Shown here: in pieces, positions 10,345-20,093 of the stretch
How the letters are laid out: every line of letters begins with the position of its first letter
Numbering within the stretch: position 1 is the stretch's first letter
Source: Viridibacillus arvi
GTDB lineage: Bacteria; Bacillota; Bacilli; Bacillales_A; Planococcaceae
Assembly (NCBI RefSeq): GCF_001274945.1
Contig: NZ_LILB01000007.1
Span: 1 to 54,256, forward strand
Reading direction: 5' to 3'
Length of the DNA stretch: 54,256 nucleotides
Notes under the pieces: generated by a model
Databases searched by the model: none
What the model saw: the letters and a program-made list of their open reading frames with translations, nothing else
What the model was told of the DNA's origin: nothing
Made by a program: the position numbers and the translations under genes

Positions 10345-12366
10345 TTATTTTCGTTCTTCTTGAATACCATCATTTGATGTTCCATCCTGCTTTTCAGTAG
10401 GTAGGTCACTTGATGTTGGATCAGCAGTTCCAAATACATCAAGCTTTTCTTCTTTAACTAAAGTTACATTTTTAGATTCATTACTTTCAATTACTAGATC
10501 AGCCTTTTTACCATTACTTTGGTTATAAGGTCTGTCTGGCAATGTTCCGTGCTCTTTTAGATGTTGAATCTGTTCTGCATCTAATGTTTCAACTTCAAGT
10601 AAAGTTGTAGCAATTAAATTTAGAAGATCACGATTTTCAGTAAGAATACGTTTTGTACGGTCATATTGCTCTTTTACCATGCTTTGCATCTCTTGATCAA
10701 TTTCGTAAGCAATTTTATCTGAATAATTTTGTTCAGAATTGATATCTCGGCCTAAGAAGACGTTGCCTCCTTGACTTGAACCAAATTGCAATTGACCAAG
10801 TTTATCACTCATACCGTATTCGGTAACCATTGAGCGAATAATACTCGTTACGCGTTGGAAGTCATTATGAGCACCTGTTGAAACTTCACCAAAGACGATA
10901 TCCTCAGCTACACGTCCACCAAGTAAACCTGCTACTTTATCTAGAAGCTCTGGTTTTGTCATGAAGTAACGATCTTCTTTTGGAAGCATTACAGCGTAAC
11001 CGCCAGCTTGACCACGAGGTACAATTGTTACTTTATGAACTTTTTCAGCTTCATCTAATATTAATCCAATAACAACGTGTCCTGCTTCATGGTATGCAAC
11101 AATATTACGTTCTTTTTGTGAGATGACACGACTCGTTTTAGCAACACCAGCAATTACACGGTCAGTTGCTTCATCGATATCTCCCATGTCAATTTTCTTC
11201 TTATTAGTACGAGCAGCGACAAGTGCAGCTTCGTTTAATAAGTTTTCTAAATCTGCACCAGAGAATCCCGGTGTACGTTGAGCAATTGCTTTTAAGTCCA
11301 CTGATTCATCTAAAGGTTTTTTACGAGCGTGTACTTTAAGAACCGCTTCACGACCTTTTACATCTGGGCGTCCAACTGTAATTTGACGGTCAAAACGACC
11401 TGGACGTAATAATGCAGGATCTAGAATGTCCGGACGGTTCGTTGCAGCGACGATAATGATACCTTCGTTTTCACCGAAACCATCCATTTCAACAAGTAAT
11501 TGGTTTAATGTTTGTTCGCGTTCATCATGACCGCCACCTAAGCCTGCGCCACGTTGACGACCAACTGCATCAATTTCATCGATGAATATGATACATGGTG
11601 CGTTTTTCTTCGCGTTTTCGAATAAATCACGAACACGTGAAGCCCCCACACCAACAAACATTTCAACGAAGTCAGAACCACTAATAGAGAAGAATGGTAC
11701 ACCAGCTTCACCGGCTACCGCACGCGCTAGTAAAGTTTTACCAGTACCAGGAGGTCCTACAAGTAGAATCCCTTTCGGAATACGTGCTCCAATATCATTG
11801 AATTTAGTAGGATCTTTTAAGAAATCTACTACTTCAACAAGCTCTTGTTTTTCTTCGTCGGCACCAGCTACATCTGTAAAACGAACTTTTTTCTTCTGAT
11901 CGTCATACAGCTTAGCTTTACTTTTCCCGAAGCTCATTACACGATTACCGCCACCTTGTGCCTGATTCAATAAGAAGAAGAACAGGATAAAGATGATGAT
12001 GAATGGAATAATTCCAGTAAAGAACTGAATCCATCCGCTCGTTTCAGGAGCAGGTAAAAAGTTGATTTTCGAGTTGTTTTTTGCCGCAGCATCAATTTTA
12101 TCCATTACTGCTTGGTTATCACGAGGTACATTTGTTACGAAAGATTCACCTTTTTTGTAACCCTCTAATTCACCTTTAACGACATAAACCAATTTGTCAG
12201 GCTGTAACTCCGCACGGGTTACTTTGCCTTTATCTAGTGCTGTTATAAACTCGTGATACTGTATTTCTTTCGTCGGTTGGTTCGAGTTATTAAACGTACC
12301 AAAAATCCCGATGATCACGAGGAAAATTAATAAATATAATATGGTGTATCGAAATATTCGATTCAT
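10345..12366 (-). CDS. ftsH: ATP-dependent membrane zinc metalloprotease FtsH
   Basis: A membrane-anchored AAA protease for quality control, needed for sporulation in B. subtilis. I chose ATG 12366 (673 aa) with GGAGG 6 bases upstream. Two transmembrane segments (about 5-25 and 112-133) flank an extracytoplasmic loop. The Walker A GPPGTGKT is at 204-211, Walker B IIFIDEID follows, and the second region of homology has [19 protein letters not shown]. The zinc site HEAGH is at 426-430. The acidic C-terminal tail (after about 600) is variable in the family. It follows tilS-hpt, which in B. subtilis lie in the same cluster. Confidence 0.98.
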   Translation of the reverse strand: MNRIFRYTILYLLIFLVIIGIFGTFNNSNQPTKEIQYHEFITALDKGKVTRAELQPDKLVYVVKGELEGYKKGESFVTNVPRDNQAVMDKIDAAAKNNSKINFLPAPETSGWIQFFTGIIPFIIIFILFFFLLNQAQGGGNRVMSFGKSKAKLYDDQKKKVRFTDVAGADEEKQELVEVVDFLKDPTKFNDIGARIPKGILLVGPPGTGKTLLARAVAGEAGVPFFSISGSDFVEMFVGVGASRVRDLFENAKKNAPCIIFIDEIDAVGRQRGAGLGGGHDEREQTLNQLLVEMDGFGENEGIIIVAATNRPDILDPALLRPGRFDRQITVGRPDVKGREAVLKVHARKKPLDESVDLKAIAQRTPGFSGADLENLLNEAALVAARTNKKKIDMGDIDEATDRVIAGVAKTSRVISQKERNIVAYHEAGHVVIGLILDEAEKVHKVTIVPRGQAGGYAVMLPKEDRYFMTKPELLDKVAGLLGGRVAEDIVFGEVSTGAHNDFQRVTSIIRSMVTEYGMSDKLGQLQFGSSQGGNVFLGRDINSEQNYSDKIAYEIDQEMQSMVKEQYDRTKRILTENRDLLNLIATTLLEVETLDAEQIQHLKEHGTLPDRPYNQSNGKKADLVIESNESKNVTLVKEEKLDVFGTADPTSSDLPTEKQDGTSNDGIQEERK

Positions 12367-12495
12367 CCCCAGCCTCCTCACAAGGTAAACAGAAAAACTA
12401 TAGTAAATCTTAACATATGAACATTAAGGCGTACAACGAAAAGCATTTCGAAAAAGAAGTTTCAATGTAAAATTGTCAAAATTTTAACATTGTTA

Positions 12496-13038
12496 TTAAA
12501 ATGAATAAACTTCTTTCTTTAGCACCCCAATGTATGGTAAGTTACGGTATTTTTCTGCGTAATCTAATCCATATCCTACAACAAATGCATCTGGTACTTC
12601 AAAACCTACAAAATCAGCTTTTAAGTCTACTTTGCGACCAGTTGGTTTGTCTAATAATGTAACGATTTTAATTGATTTTGCTTTGCGATATTTGAAAAGG
12701 TCTACTAAGTAGCTTAGCGTTAGACCACTATCAATAATATCTTCTACAATTAAAATGTCGCGGCCTTCAACACTTGTGTTTAAGTCTTTAACGATTTTCA
12801 CTTCACCAGAAGATACAGTAGCATTACCGTAACTAGTTACATCCATAAAATCTACTTCAACGTAAGTGTCGATTCGTTTCATTAAATCCGCCATGAATGG
12901 CATCGCACCCTTTAGTACACCAATCATTAAAGGAAACTTCTCTTGATATTCCTCAGTTAAGGATTCCCCAATCTCACGGATTTTAATTTGTAAATCTTCT
13001 TCTGAAATTAATACTTTTTCGATGTCTTTTTGAAGCAT
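12496..13038 (-). CDS. hpt: Hypoxanthine-guanine phosphoribosyltransferase
   Basis: Salvages hypoxanthine and guanine with PRPP to IMP and GMP (hprT in B. subtilis). The PRPP loop [17 protein letters not shown] is intact. I chose ATG 13038 (180 aa, starting MLQKDIEKV) because AAGGAGG lies 8 bases upstream; the longer in-frame version adds ten residues with no ribosome binding site. It lies 29 bp after tilS. In Bacillus the protein has been linked with TilS and ftsH regulation, which fits the conserved trio. Confidence 0.96.
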   Translation of the reverse strand: MLQKDIEKVLISEEDLQIKIREIGESLTEEYQEKFPLMIGVLKGAMPFMADLMKRIDTYVEVDFMDVTSYGNATVSSGEVKIVKDLNTSVEGRDILIVEDIIDSGLTLSYLVDLFKYRKAKSIKIVTLLDKPTGRKVDLKADFVGFEVPDAFVVGYGLDYAEKYRNLPYIGVLKKEVYSF

Positions 13039-13067
13039 CTTAGTTCCTCCTTGATTGTATATAGACA

Positions 13068-14480
13068 CTACAAAGTTTGTTGATCTACGATGAAGAACGC
13101 ATCATCAGTAGATCGTTCGCAATAAGAAAAACAATTACCTATACGAAGACCAGGAAGTGCAATGACCTCATCTTCTTGCGTAACAATAACTGGCCATTCA
13201 TCTCTAAGCGCCATTGGTACCTTCTCGTCAATAAAAATACGAGATATGCGCTTATGTTGATTCAAACCAAGTAAATTGATGCGGTCTCCATTCATTCTCG
13301 TTCGGACATATAACGGCAATGACAGCAGCTCAATTTGAAAAAAATACGTCTTTGCGGACGGGGTAGTATCAGATGGCCTTTCATCAGATAGCTTTCCTAT
13401 GTATACACGCAAATTGTTCGTCAAATTCGTCCATGTATTAAGCGTAACCATTAAAGGCGACTTTTCTACATTTAAAATTTGTTTTTTCTTGATAATTAGC
13501 TCATCATATTGACGAATTGCTACAACACCTTTCGGTAAATGCAAAATTGCATTTCCCGCCGTTGATGAAGTCTGTTCGAGAATAGAGTTCCACAGGGTAT
13601 AACTTTGTACAATGGTTGTATCTTTATATAGATATTTTAATAGTAGTAGAATGATTCTTCTTTGTAAAGCGAGTGGCTTATTTTGGAATGCTTTTATGCA
13701 AATTCTCCATGAATCTTCATCTATTTTAGCCACAACTTCATGAAAAGCATCATGCGCTAAACTTTGCAATAAATCTTCATCTGCTTGTGCCTTTTCGGTA
13801 TACTGACGAACTGCATCAGCAACACGTGGATTTTCACCTTCTAATAACGGCACAACATGATGGCGAATTCGATTACGTGTATAAGAATCCTTTTTGTTAC
13901 TAGAATCTTCTCGATAAGCCTGTTCATTTCGTTGTAAATAAGTATGAATGTCATTCTTTGTCACTGCTAAAAATGGACGTATTAGATGCCCGTTTGCAAA
14001 TGGACGCTCTCTTTTAATACCCGTTAGACCAGAAGCACTTGTGCCTCTTGTAAGCGCCATTATGACACTTTCTACTTGATCATCTGCATGGTGAGCAACA
14101 ACAAGATGCGTACTTGAACTTTCTAACATGATTTTCTCGAAATAATTATAACGCTCTCTACGGCATATATCCTGTAGATTCCCTTTCTCATGTTGTAAAA
14201 TTTCAGGAATAGGTATGTCAATAGCATAAACAGGAATCTCTCGTTCTTGGCAAAAAGCTTCAACAAATCGACGATCCCCCTCAGCATCTTCCCCACGCAA
14301 CATATGATTCACATGAATTGCTGCAACAGAGACACCCAGACGGTCTTTCTCTTTATACAAAAAATGCAGAAGTGCCATTGAATCAGCACCTCCCGAACAA
14401 GCTACGAGAAGACGGTCACCTTCATTACATAAATGATACTGTTTCATGTATTGATAAGCTTTTTGTTCGAGTTGTTCCAT
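13068..14480 (-). CDS. tilS: tRNA(Ile)-lysidine synthetase
   Basis: Attaches lysine to C34 of tRNA-Ile(CAU) so that it reads AUA codons. The N-type ATP pyrophosphatase P-loop [14 protein letters not shown] is at about residues 29-42, followed by the central TilS domain and the C-terminal lysidine domain (total 470 aa). The ATG at 14480 has GAGGTGAG upstream. It follows spoIIE by 16 bp. The yabS and yabT genes that separate spoIIE from tilS in B. subtilis are absent. Confidence 0.95.
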   Translation of the reverse strand: MEQLEQKAYQYMKQYHLCNEGDRLLVACSGGADSMALLHFLYKEKDRLGVSVAAIHVNHMLRGEDAEGDRRFVEAFCQEREIPVYAIDIPIPEILQHEKGNLQDICRRERYNYFEKIMLESSSTHLVVAHHADDQVESVIMALTRGTSASGLTGIKRERPFANGHLIRPFLAVTKNDIHTYLQRNEQAYREDSSNKKDSYTRNRIRHHVVPLLEGENPRVADAVRQYTEKAQADEDLLQSLAHDAFHEVVAKIDEDSWRICIKAFQNKPLALQRRIILLLLKYLYKDTTIVQSYTLWNSILEQTSSTAGNAILHLPKGVVAIRQYDELIIKKKQILNVEKSPLMVTLNTWTNLTNNLRVYIGKLSDERPSDTTPSAKTYFFQIELLSLPLYVRTRMNGDRINLLGLNQHKRISRIFIDEKVPMALRDEWPVIVTQEDEVIALPGLRIGNCFSYCERSTDDAFFIVDQQTL

Positions 14481-14496
14481 CTTCTCACCTCATTCA

Positions 14497-16911
14497 CTAT
14501 CTTACCATTCTTTGCTCAGAAATAGCCGCCGAAGATGGTTTAAATAAAGACCAATTCGATATTTTATGTTCAATTCGGATTGCGACGAGTGTACAATCAT
14601 CATTCGGTACATCCGGACCTCGAAATGCACGAACAATAGATGCACACATTTCCTCAGCTGGACAATTCTCTAGCTCTCGTAAATGGCGAATTAGTTTACT
14701 TTCTTGCTCTTCCCAAGGCTTATTTTCAAAGAACAGTCCATCAGTACACATGAAAATAATATCACCTGCTTTTAGCGACACTTGATCTGCTTCTACTGAA
14801 AATGATGTTAAAAATCCTACTGGCTCACTCTTACTCTCTAGTCGAATACACTTTTCCCCTCGCACTAAATAAGTTGCCATACTTCCTGCTTTCCAAGACC
14901 ATAAGGTGCCGACTTGTAAATCAACAAGCGCAAAATCCATTGTCGCGTACATATCACTATCATTTTTCAAAGACATGACATAATGCAATGTATGCATCGC
15001 TGTTTCGGGTGCCATTTGATGATGCATGCATTCTCGCATTAATCGAATGAGACGTCTGCTCTCCTGATGCGCCTTTTTACTATGTCCCATTCCATCTGAT
15101 AACATAACGGCCGTAAGCCCTTGATGAAGAGGAAAAACGGCGTGTGAATCACCAGAGTAAATCGTATTCTGCTTTGAAGACGTATATACATCATAAGACA
15201 TATGGAAACGAACTGAAGATTGGAATGTCATCTGTAAATGTGGATACGGACTGTCCTTCATAGCAGTTCGTGCGATTTCAAACGGCTCATTAAACACACT
15301 TTGTAGAATAGGTAATACTAAGCGTTCTGCTAAAGTTTGATCTGTTTCCCACATGGCCTTTTTCTCTGGTAAACAGCAAACAATTTTTCGATTCCCTGCC
15401 TCATTTGATAAAATATCTACTTGAAAATGTTCGATACCAGCAAGCTTTAGCTCTTCTGATAGCTCGTCCTCTTTATGTTGAAAAGACACTGCTTCTCCCG
15501 TCATATCATTCATCACCATATCGATATGCTGACACATATCTCTCAATTGCAATGCAATCATCTTACGGCCGTGGTAAAACTGGCCACTAAGTTGCTTTTT
15601 CGAAACTTTTTCCTCAAGCGCTGACAAAAACGGAGCGGACTTCACACATTTATAACGAATCTTCTCATCAAGTTGTAGTCTTGTAGCTGCATTTGCAGTA
15701 GCACTTGCATCAAGCCATCTCTGCGTTAGGTCTGGCATCTCACTTTTACTATTGCTCCAACATTTGTCATACTTAAAACAAGATTGGCAAACTGCGAGCG
15801 GCTGCTCTTGCCTCTCTTCCGCTACATGTTTATTAACATTCCCAAAACGATCATGTACAAGTTCTTTCATAAAATCTACGAAGTGATGAAAATCTTCAAG
15901 CTTTGTATTGAGCCTTTCCGTTAACCACTTCTGCCTTTCTAAAAGTACTTCATCCCTATTTGGATATAGTTGATTTTGCCAATACAGAACCCATTTCTGT
16001 GGGAAGATAAAAAATAGTAATGTAGCAAATGCAATAGACATAAAAAATGTGTAATCAAGTGGCAGTGTCGCATCATACAATGCAAAAAAGACGCTAGCCA
16101 TTATGCCACCTGTGGCGATCCAAAACCTACCGACATTTTTACAAACTCCTGCAAATAACCCTGTTACCGCGTAAACTGCCATCATTCCACTAAAAGATAA
16201 TTGAGATAAACTAAGTATCATACCGGTTAGCACTGCAACAGCCGTTGCTAATGTGACACCACCAACTAATGCTGATACAAGTATGAGTAAATGCATGGCG
16301 ATACGCGATACTGATAAGAAGCTAAGTACAACACCATCCATAGCCGTTAATACCACAGCGCCTACGATCAATGCTGCACCGAGTCGCTCAAAAGACCATT
16401 TGGCGGTCATTAACTGATGCATCGGTAAGAAAATGAGACCCAAAAAAAGTGTCATAAAGATAGCTAGTGCACCTTCATATCCGACGTATAGCCATACAAG
16501 AATTGGAGGATGACCACTGTACGAAATATATTGCCAAACTATTTGAACCGTCAAAATACTAAATCCGACTATTACAGGAAGTGGCAATCGTTTAAAAGGG
16601 GTTTTTAAAAGGAGTAATAAAAACAACAATTCCAATATATGAATTGTTGTTTGCCCGAAACCTAATGTAAGACTTCCACATAATCCCCCTACTAATGTCC
16701 AACTCATCCACCTTGGATATCTAGTAAATGCAATTGCTGCAATCGGTAGGAAGAATGGTACCGTTGCTTCAAATAACACGGCCTGAGATAAGTAAAAGGA
16801 ACAAAATAAAAACAAAACAGATAGCCATATTCGGTATTTTCTCTTAGCTACACTTGCCCATGTATTCTTGATTGCTTGATTTTGCGCTATTCCTTCATGC
16901 CACATCTTCAT
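14497..16911 (-). CDS. spoIIE: Stage II sporulation protein E, PP2C phosphatase
   Basis: Dephosphorylates SpoIIAA to free sigma F in the forespore and helps polar septation. Residues about 28-305 hold some ten hydrophobic membrane segments. A central region (about 310-560) carries a Cys cluster, CQSCFKYDKC (375-384). The PP2C domain shows metal-binding Asp606 in LSDGMGHSKKA, Asp724 in FMCTDGLFF and NDDCTLVAIRI near the end. Length 804 aa is close to the family norm of about 825. The ATG has AGGAGGAGG 7 bases upstream. Its promoter region (16941-17005) shows the wide spacing typical of Spo0A-activated promoters. Confidence 0.97.
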   Translation of the reverse strand: MKMWHEGIAQNQAIKNTWASVAKRKYRIWLSVLFLFCSFYLSQAVLFEATVPFFLPIAAIAFTRYPRWMSWTLVGGLCGSLTLGFGQTTIHILELLFLLLLLKTPFKRLPLPVIVGFSILTVQIVWQYISYSGHPPILVWLYVGYEGALAIFMTLFLGLIFLPMHQLMTAKWSFERLGAALIVGAVVLTAMDGVVLSFLSVSRIAMHLLILVSALVGGVTLATAVAVLTGMILSLSQLSFSGMMAVYAVTGLFAGVCKNVGRFWIATGGIMASVFFALYDATLPLDYTFFMSIAFATLLFFIFPQKWVLYWQNQLYPNRDEVLLERQKWLTERLNTKLEDFHHFVDFMKELVHDRFGNVNKHVAEERQEQPLAVCQSCFKYDKCWSNSKSEMPDLTQRWLDASATANAATRLQLDEKIRYKCVKSAPFLSALEEKVSKKQLSGQFYHGRKMIALQLRDMCQHIDMVMNDMTGEAVSFQHKEDELSEELKLAGIEHFQVDILSNEAGNRKIVCCLPEKKAMWETDQTLAERLVLPILQSVFNEPFEIARTAMKDSPYPHLQMTFQSSVRFHMSYDVYTSSKQNTIYSGDSHAVFPLHQGLTAVMLSDGMGHSKKAHQESRRLIRLMRECMHHQMAPETAMHTLHYVMSLKNDSDMYATMDFALVDLQVGTLWSWKAGSMATYLVRGEKCIRLESKSEPVGFLTSFSVEADQVSLKAGDIIFMCTDGLFFENKPWEEQESKLIRHLRELENCPAEEMCASIVRAFRGPDVPNDDCTLVAIRIEHKISNWSLFKPSSAAISEQRMVR

Positions 16912-16940
16912 AAAACAACCTCCTCCTGAACATTGCCATC

Positions 16941-17005
16941 ATTATAGACTGAATATTCCAGAAAGTTTGTCTTTTTGTGTTTTCATGAAAAAAAACTTTT
17001 CGACG
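16941..17005 (-). promoter_or_regulatory. spoIIE promoter, sigma A with 21-bp spacing and a Spo0A-box-like site
   Basis: On the minus strand -10 TATAAT (16941-16946), a 21-bp gap, and AAGACA (16968-16973) as a degenerate -35. A site matching the Spo0A box in 6 of 7 positions, CGTCGAA (16999-17005), lies upstream. Over-long spacing plus 0A boxes is the known design of the B. subtilis spoIIE and spoIIG promoters. Confidence 0.6.
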
Positions 17006-17045
17006 AGAAATTGCTTTTTTAAAGAAAATATTTTCATAAAACAGC

Positions 17046-17075
17046 TTGACACTTACATACTTTATCTTGTATTAT
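17046..17075 (+). promoter_or_regulatory. Promoter of the tRNA-Met/tRNA-Glu unit
   Basis: Plus strand -35 TTGACA (17046-17051), 18-bp spacer, -10 TATTAT (17070-17075). It starts 20 bp before tRNA-Met and diverges from spoIIE. Confidence 0.7.
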
Positions 17076-17094
17076 TTATTATGTTGTTTAAAAC

Positions 17095-17168
17095 GGCGGC
17101 GTAGCTCAGCTGGCTAGAGCGTACGGTTCATACCCGTGAGGTCGGGGGTTCGATCCCCTCTGCCGCCA
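17095..17168 (+). tRNA. tRNA-Met (CAU)
   Basis: A 74-nt cloverleaf. Acceptor arms GGCGGCG and TGCCGCC close with one G-U pair; the anticodon loop TTCATAC gives CAU; the T loop is GGTTCGATCCCC. The 3' CCA is not encoded (A is followed by TAA). The acceptor begins with a paired G-C, which is expected of an elongator rather than an initiator. CAU could in principle be a lysidine-modified tRNA-Ile, which sequence alone does not settle. B. subtilis has a Met-Glu tRNA pair at this locus. Confidence 0.93.
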
Positions 17169-17207
17169 TAATTTTTTCATTTAGGCCATCTGTGCCAATA
17201 TTTTTTT

Positions 17208-17279
17208 GGCCCCTTGGTCAAGCGGTTAAGACACCGCCCTTTCACGGCGGTAACACGGGTTCGAATCCCGTAGGGGTCA
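17208..17279 (+). tRNA. tRNA-Glu (UUC)
   Basis: A 72-nt cloverleaf. Acceptor arms GGCCCCT and AGGGGTC pair with one G-U; the anticodon stem is CCGCC/GGCGG with loop CTTTCAC, giving UUC. The 3' CCA is not encoded. It lies 39 bp after tRNA-Met and shares its promoter and terminator. Confidence 0.95.
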
Positions 17280-17287
17280 TCATAATA

Positions 17288-17322
17288 AGCAACTTTCTTA
17301 TCATGAGAAAGTTGCTTTTTTG
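17288..17322 (+). terminator. Terminator of the tRNA unit
   Basis: A perfect 11-bp stem (17288-17298 with 17306-17316) followed on the plus strand by TTTTTTGTTT. Confidence 0.88.
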
Positions 17323-17440
17323 TTTGTCAAATTAAGTACTATATATAAATATAAGTGGCAAATCATCTGCAGAGGTGTCGTTATTAGCGAATTTTAGTTT
17401 GTTTGTATTGCATTTAATAGTACAATTCGTCAGGTATAAA

Positions 17441-17476
17441 CAATAAAAAAGCAATCCACGAAGTACTTGGATTGCT
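17441..17476 (-). terminator. Terminator of yabR
   Basis: A perfect 9-bp stem (17450-17458 with 17468-17476) followed on the minus strand by TTTTTTATTG. The stretch 17323-17440 shows nothing else. Confidence 0.85.
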
Positions 17477-17522
17477 CAAAAATCGATTTCACACTTTTTC
17501 TACGATTAAAATAGCCAGCAAG

Positions 17523-17954
17523 TTACCCTCTTCTTGCGCCACGGCCACCACGTTTAGATTCTGTAGCGCGTTTTAATGTTGCAAGACGATCTTCACTGTC
17601 TTTTAAGAAACGTGCCATTTTCTGTTCAAAATTTTCCTTCGGTTGATGACGATTATCATTGCGATCATTTGAACGATTATTATGACGTGGGCGCTGAGGA
17701 CGCTCTGGTCGTTCTGCTTGAGGTTTTGCTTTTCGAATAGACAAACCAATTTTGCCATCCGCTTCGACATTCATTACTTTAACCTCAACCATTTCTCCAA
17801 CTTTCAAATGTTCGTTGATGTCTTTTACATAATTGTCTGCAACCTCACTGATGTGCACCAGACCTGTTGAGCCATTTGGCAGCTCTACGAATGCTCCAAA
17901 ATTTGTGATACCTGTTACCTTACCTTGTACCTTGCTGCCTACTTCAATTGACAT
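17523..17954 (-). CDS. yabR: S1-domain RNA-binding protein YabR
   Basis: A 143-aa protein with one S1 OB-fold RNA-binding domain (residues about 5-75: GKVTGITNFGAFVEL, GLVHISEVA, GKIGLSIRKA) and a long basic, low-complexity tail rich in Arg, Pro and Asn (about 78-143) ending in GGRGARRG. It resembles general stress protein 13 and polynucleotide phosphorylase S1 domains. The exact role is unknown. It stands after divIC, with its own promoter and terminator. Confidence 0.92.
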   Translation of the reverse strand: MSIEVGSKVQGKVTGITNFGAFVELPNGSTGLVHISEVADNYVKDINEHLKVGEMVEVKVMNVEADGKIGLSIRKAKPQAERPERPQRPRHNNRSNDRNDNRHQPKENFEQKMARFLKDSEDRLATLKRATESKRGGRGARRG

Positions 17955-18046
17955 AAAAAAAATGCTCCTCCTTAATAAATAAAGCGACTTTGTAAGTCAT
18001 GTAATCAATTTATGAATCTTAAAAAAAGGTTAGATTCTCACTTCTA

Positions 18047-18074
18047 ATTATAGCCAACAAAAAAAGAGTGTCAA
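18047..18074 (-). promoter_or_regulatory. yabR promoter (sigma A)
   Basis: On the minus strand -35 TTGACA (18069-18074), 16-bp spacer, -10 TATAAT (18047-18052). A short stem with a T-run that could weakly terminate divIC overlaps the -35. Confidence 0.7.
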
Positions 18075-18079
18075 TAAGA

Positions 18080-18502
18080 CTACTCTTTCGATTTCCCATT
18101 TTTCTCATCTTTTTCAGTATTTTCTGGAATCGAGAAAATGATCTCACCTTTTTCAGAAAGGAAAAGTTCTTTACGTGCTAGTTTGGCGATATAATTATCG
18201 TCATTTAGCTTCGAAATTTGAATTTTCAATTCCTCTTGTTGGTCTTGGGCGTCTGAAAGTTTTTGGGTTAGCTCGATTTTTTTTTGTTCTTTAATAGCGA
18301 GCGTCTTCTTTTGATTTATTAATGTAAATATTAGGGATCCCATAACGAGAACAAACGCGATTGCGAAAAGTGCCAGTCTTCGATAAAGACGTATTTTCAT
18401 GGCTCTTTTTTTCTTTTCCTGCCGTTCCATGGACTCGATGTATTCTCGACGAATGGCAGCAACTGAATTTTCTCCACTAGCTTTTTTGTTACGATTATTC
18501 AT
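18080..18502 (-). CDS. divIC: Septum formation initiator DivIC
   Basis: A division protein that forms a complex with FtsL and DivIB at the septum. Topology is typical: a basic cytoplasmic N-terminus (1-40), one transmembrane helix (about 45-65, LALFAIAFVLVMGSLIFTL), then an extracellular leucine-zipper coiled coil (about 70-110) and the conserved end ARKELFLSEKGEIIFSIPE. Length 140 aa. It lies 78 bp after yabQ in the yabP-yabQ-divIC unit. Confidence 0.94.
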   Translation of the reverse strand: MNNRNKKASGENSVAAIRREYIESMERQEKKKRAMKIRLYRRLALFAIAFVLVMGSLIFTLINQKKTLAIKEQKKIELTQKLSDAQDQQEELKIQISKLNDDNYIAKLARKELFLSEKGEIIFSIPENTEKDEKNGKSKE

Positions 18503-18580
18503 CCTCGTTATCCCTCCCTAATTAATAATACTTCTAGCTTCTTAGTTGTTATTGTATGTGTATTCTCCATTATAGCGAAT

Positions 18581-19045
18581 TTACCCTTTTTTTTTAAGTC
18601 TTAACTGTTTAGTTTTTTTAACCAATGGCCTAAATGGTAACAGCAGGAGCCTTACAACACGCATTAGGGCGCGGATTATCCACCTTATGATCGAAACGAA
18701 AAAATTAAAAATCAACCATAATGGTCTAAGCAAAATGATGTATATTAGACGACCTCCAAAGCGAAATACCGATTGGAAGTATAATTGATAACAATAAAAA
18801 CCTGCGAGCTGCGCTATTGGATCAACAATACGCCATTCACCAGCTCGCACTTTAAATAGTAAATAAAAACTAGCTATACCGAGTATAAGCCAAGTTATCA
18901 ACTCTAACGCAATATAGCCTTTTCTTCTAATTGACCTCGGTGGTGCATAATATTTAATCGTACGTACTAGGTCTATACATGCTGCTCCTACAATTCCACT
19001 AGCAATCATGACGAGAAGGCTGAGAAATTGCGCTGTTAAGGTCAT
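18581..19045 (-). CDS. yabQ: Spore cortex biosynthesis protein YabQ
   Basis: A mother-cell membrane protein needed for spore cortex formation in B. subtilis. The 154 residues show about four hydrophobic segments: 3-24, 44-66, 80-95 and 100-125. A very basic C-terminus (LLLPFRPLVKKTKQLRLKKK) follows. It overlaps yabP by 4 bp, as expected for this sporulation pair. Function in this organism is inferred from synteny. Confidence 0.88.
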   Translation of the reverse strand: MTLTAQFLSLLVMIASGIVGAACIDLVRTIKYYAPPRSIRRKGYIALELITWLILGIASFYLLFKVRAGEWRIVDPIAQLAGFYCYQLYFQSVFRFGGRLIYIILLRPLWLIFNFFVSIIRWIIRALMRVVRLLLLPFRPLVKKTKQLRLKKKG

Positions 19046-19341
19046 CCAAATATTTTATGAAGGAAGCTTTTAGACAAGCCGTTGTCTTCGTCATCATACT
19101 GTAGCGTCTTCACTGTTCCTTCAAGTGTCAATAAACCCTTATCTACATCCAAATGGACAATACGTAATTCCTCACCTCTGATGAGTAAATGTCCTTGCGA
19201 AGTGTGCACTAAAAACTCTTCTTGATCAAAGCGCTCGATTGATTTCACCGAAGTGACATCCATTCGTTTGCGATTTCTGACCGTTAGCAAATGATCCCCT
19301 GTTGGAATTGTGTACGTTGCATTATCCGGCTGTAACGTCAA
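19042..19341 (-). CDS. yabP: Sporulation protein YabP
   Basis: A small soluble sporulation protein of the YabP/YqfC family (99 aa), made in the mother cell with YabQ. Family features are RNRKRMDVTSVKSIERFDQEE and an all-beta core. The TTG start at 19341 has GGGAGG 7 bases upstream. A sigma E-like promoter lies immediately before it (19370-19398). The molecular role is unknown. Confidence 0.88.
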   Translation of the reverse strand: MTLQPDNATYTIPTGDHLLTVRNRKRMDVTSVKSIERFDQEEFLVHTSQGHLLIRGEELRIVHLDVDKGLLTLEGTVKTLQYDDEDNGLSKSFLHKIFG

Positions 19342-19369
19342 TGATTCCCCTCCCTTGTCCTGTCTTTAA

Positions 19370-19398
19370 ACTATATGCTGCGGACAAACCCTTTATGA
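19370..19398 (-). promoter_or_regulatory. Sigma E-like promoter of yabP-yabQ
   Basis: On the minus strand TCATAAA (19392-19398), a 14-bp spacer, then CATATAGT (19370-19377), close to the sigma E -10 CATACAAT. B. subtilis transcribes yabP/yabQ in the mother cell. Confidence 0.5.
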
Positions 19399-19673
19399 TA
19401 AAACTGCTAATTTCCATTCAGAAATTTGTTTATAGATAGTTTTTCCTTATCGATTTGCAGGCATTTCTATACTATATTTAACGTTAGATCTTACAACATT
19501 CACTCTTCACATAGATAGAAGAAATCCCTATAAAGATGCATTACTGCATATATCTGCTCATTTCTATGGATCCTTATATAAGATATTCTTATCCACTAAT
19601 AATTTGTAACTTCTACCCTATCGTGTTTACTGATCAGTGATACTTTGAAAAAATAGCTTTGGAATTGTCTAAT
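19399..19673. other. Non-coding spacer between yabP and rqcP
   Basis: AT-rich DNA with no ORF having a ribosome binding site. Nothing was recognised apart from the flanking promoter and terminator. Confidence 0.5.
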
Positions 19674-19721
19674 TAAAAAGATTGTCCTAAAATTTAGCGA
19701 ATACTAATTTTCAGGACAACC
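19674..19721 (-). terminator. Terminator of the spoVB-like-yabN-rqcP unit
   Basis: A long imperfect stem of about 16 bp (about 19682-19697 with 19703-19718) followed on the minus strand by TTTTTAATT. Confidence 0.75.
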
Positions 19722-19802
19722 TCATATAAGATCATTCAAATAAAACATAGATCAATGCCTAAAATACTACTTCTCTATAAGCAAAATTACTCTCAAAATC
19801 AG

Positions 19803-20093
19803 CTAGTTCTCATCATCGATAAATTGCGGTTCAATCTTCTCTAATTTTTCTTCTTTTAAAATCGTAAACATTCTTGCAGCGTCTTCTTTTTTCACTGTAT
19901 CTTTCAACTCTTCAACACGTGCTGTTACTACTTTTTGACCGAAGCGGATTGCGAGTTCATCACCTGCTTTTACAGCAGTACTTGCCTTCACTACCTTACC
20001 ATTAATTGTAATACGCCCTTGATCAGCAACTTCTTTTGCTAATGTACGACGTTTAATCAAACGCGATACTTTCAAAAATTTATCTAATCTCAT
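19803..20093 (-). CDS. rqcP: Ribosome quality control factor RqcP (S4-domain protein, formerly YabO)
   Basis: A 96-aa protein built on one S4 RNA-binding domain (MRLDKFLKVSRLIKRRTLAKE ... ADQGRITINGKVVKA). In B. subtilis RqcP binds obstructed 50S subunits and works with RqcH in adding C-terminal alanine tails to stalled nascent chains. It is related to Hsp15 of E. coli. The start overlaps the yabN stop by 4 bp. A short acidic tail ends the protein. Confidence 0.93.
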   Translation of the reverse strand: MRLDKFLKVSRLIKRRTLAKEVADQGRITINGKVVKASTAVKAGDELAIRFGQKVVTARVEELKDTVKKEDAARMFTILKEEKLEKIEPQFIDDEN

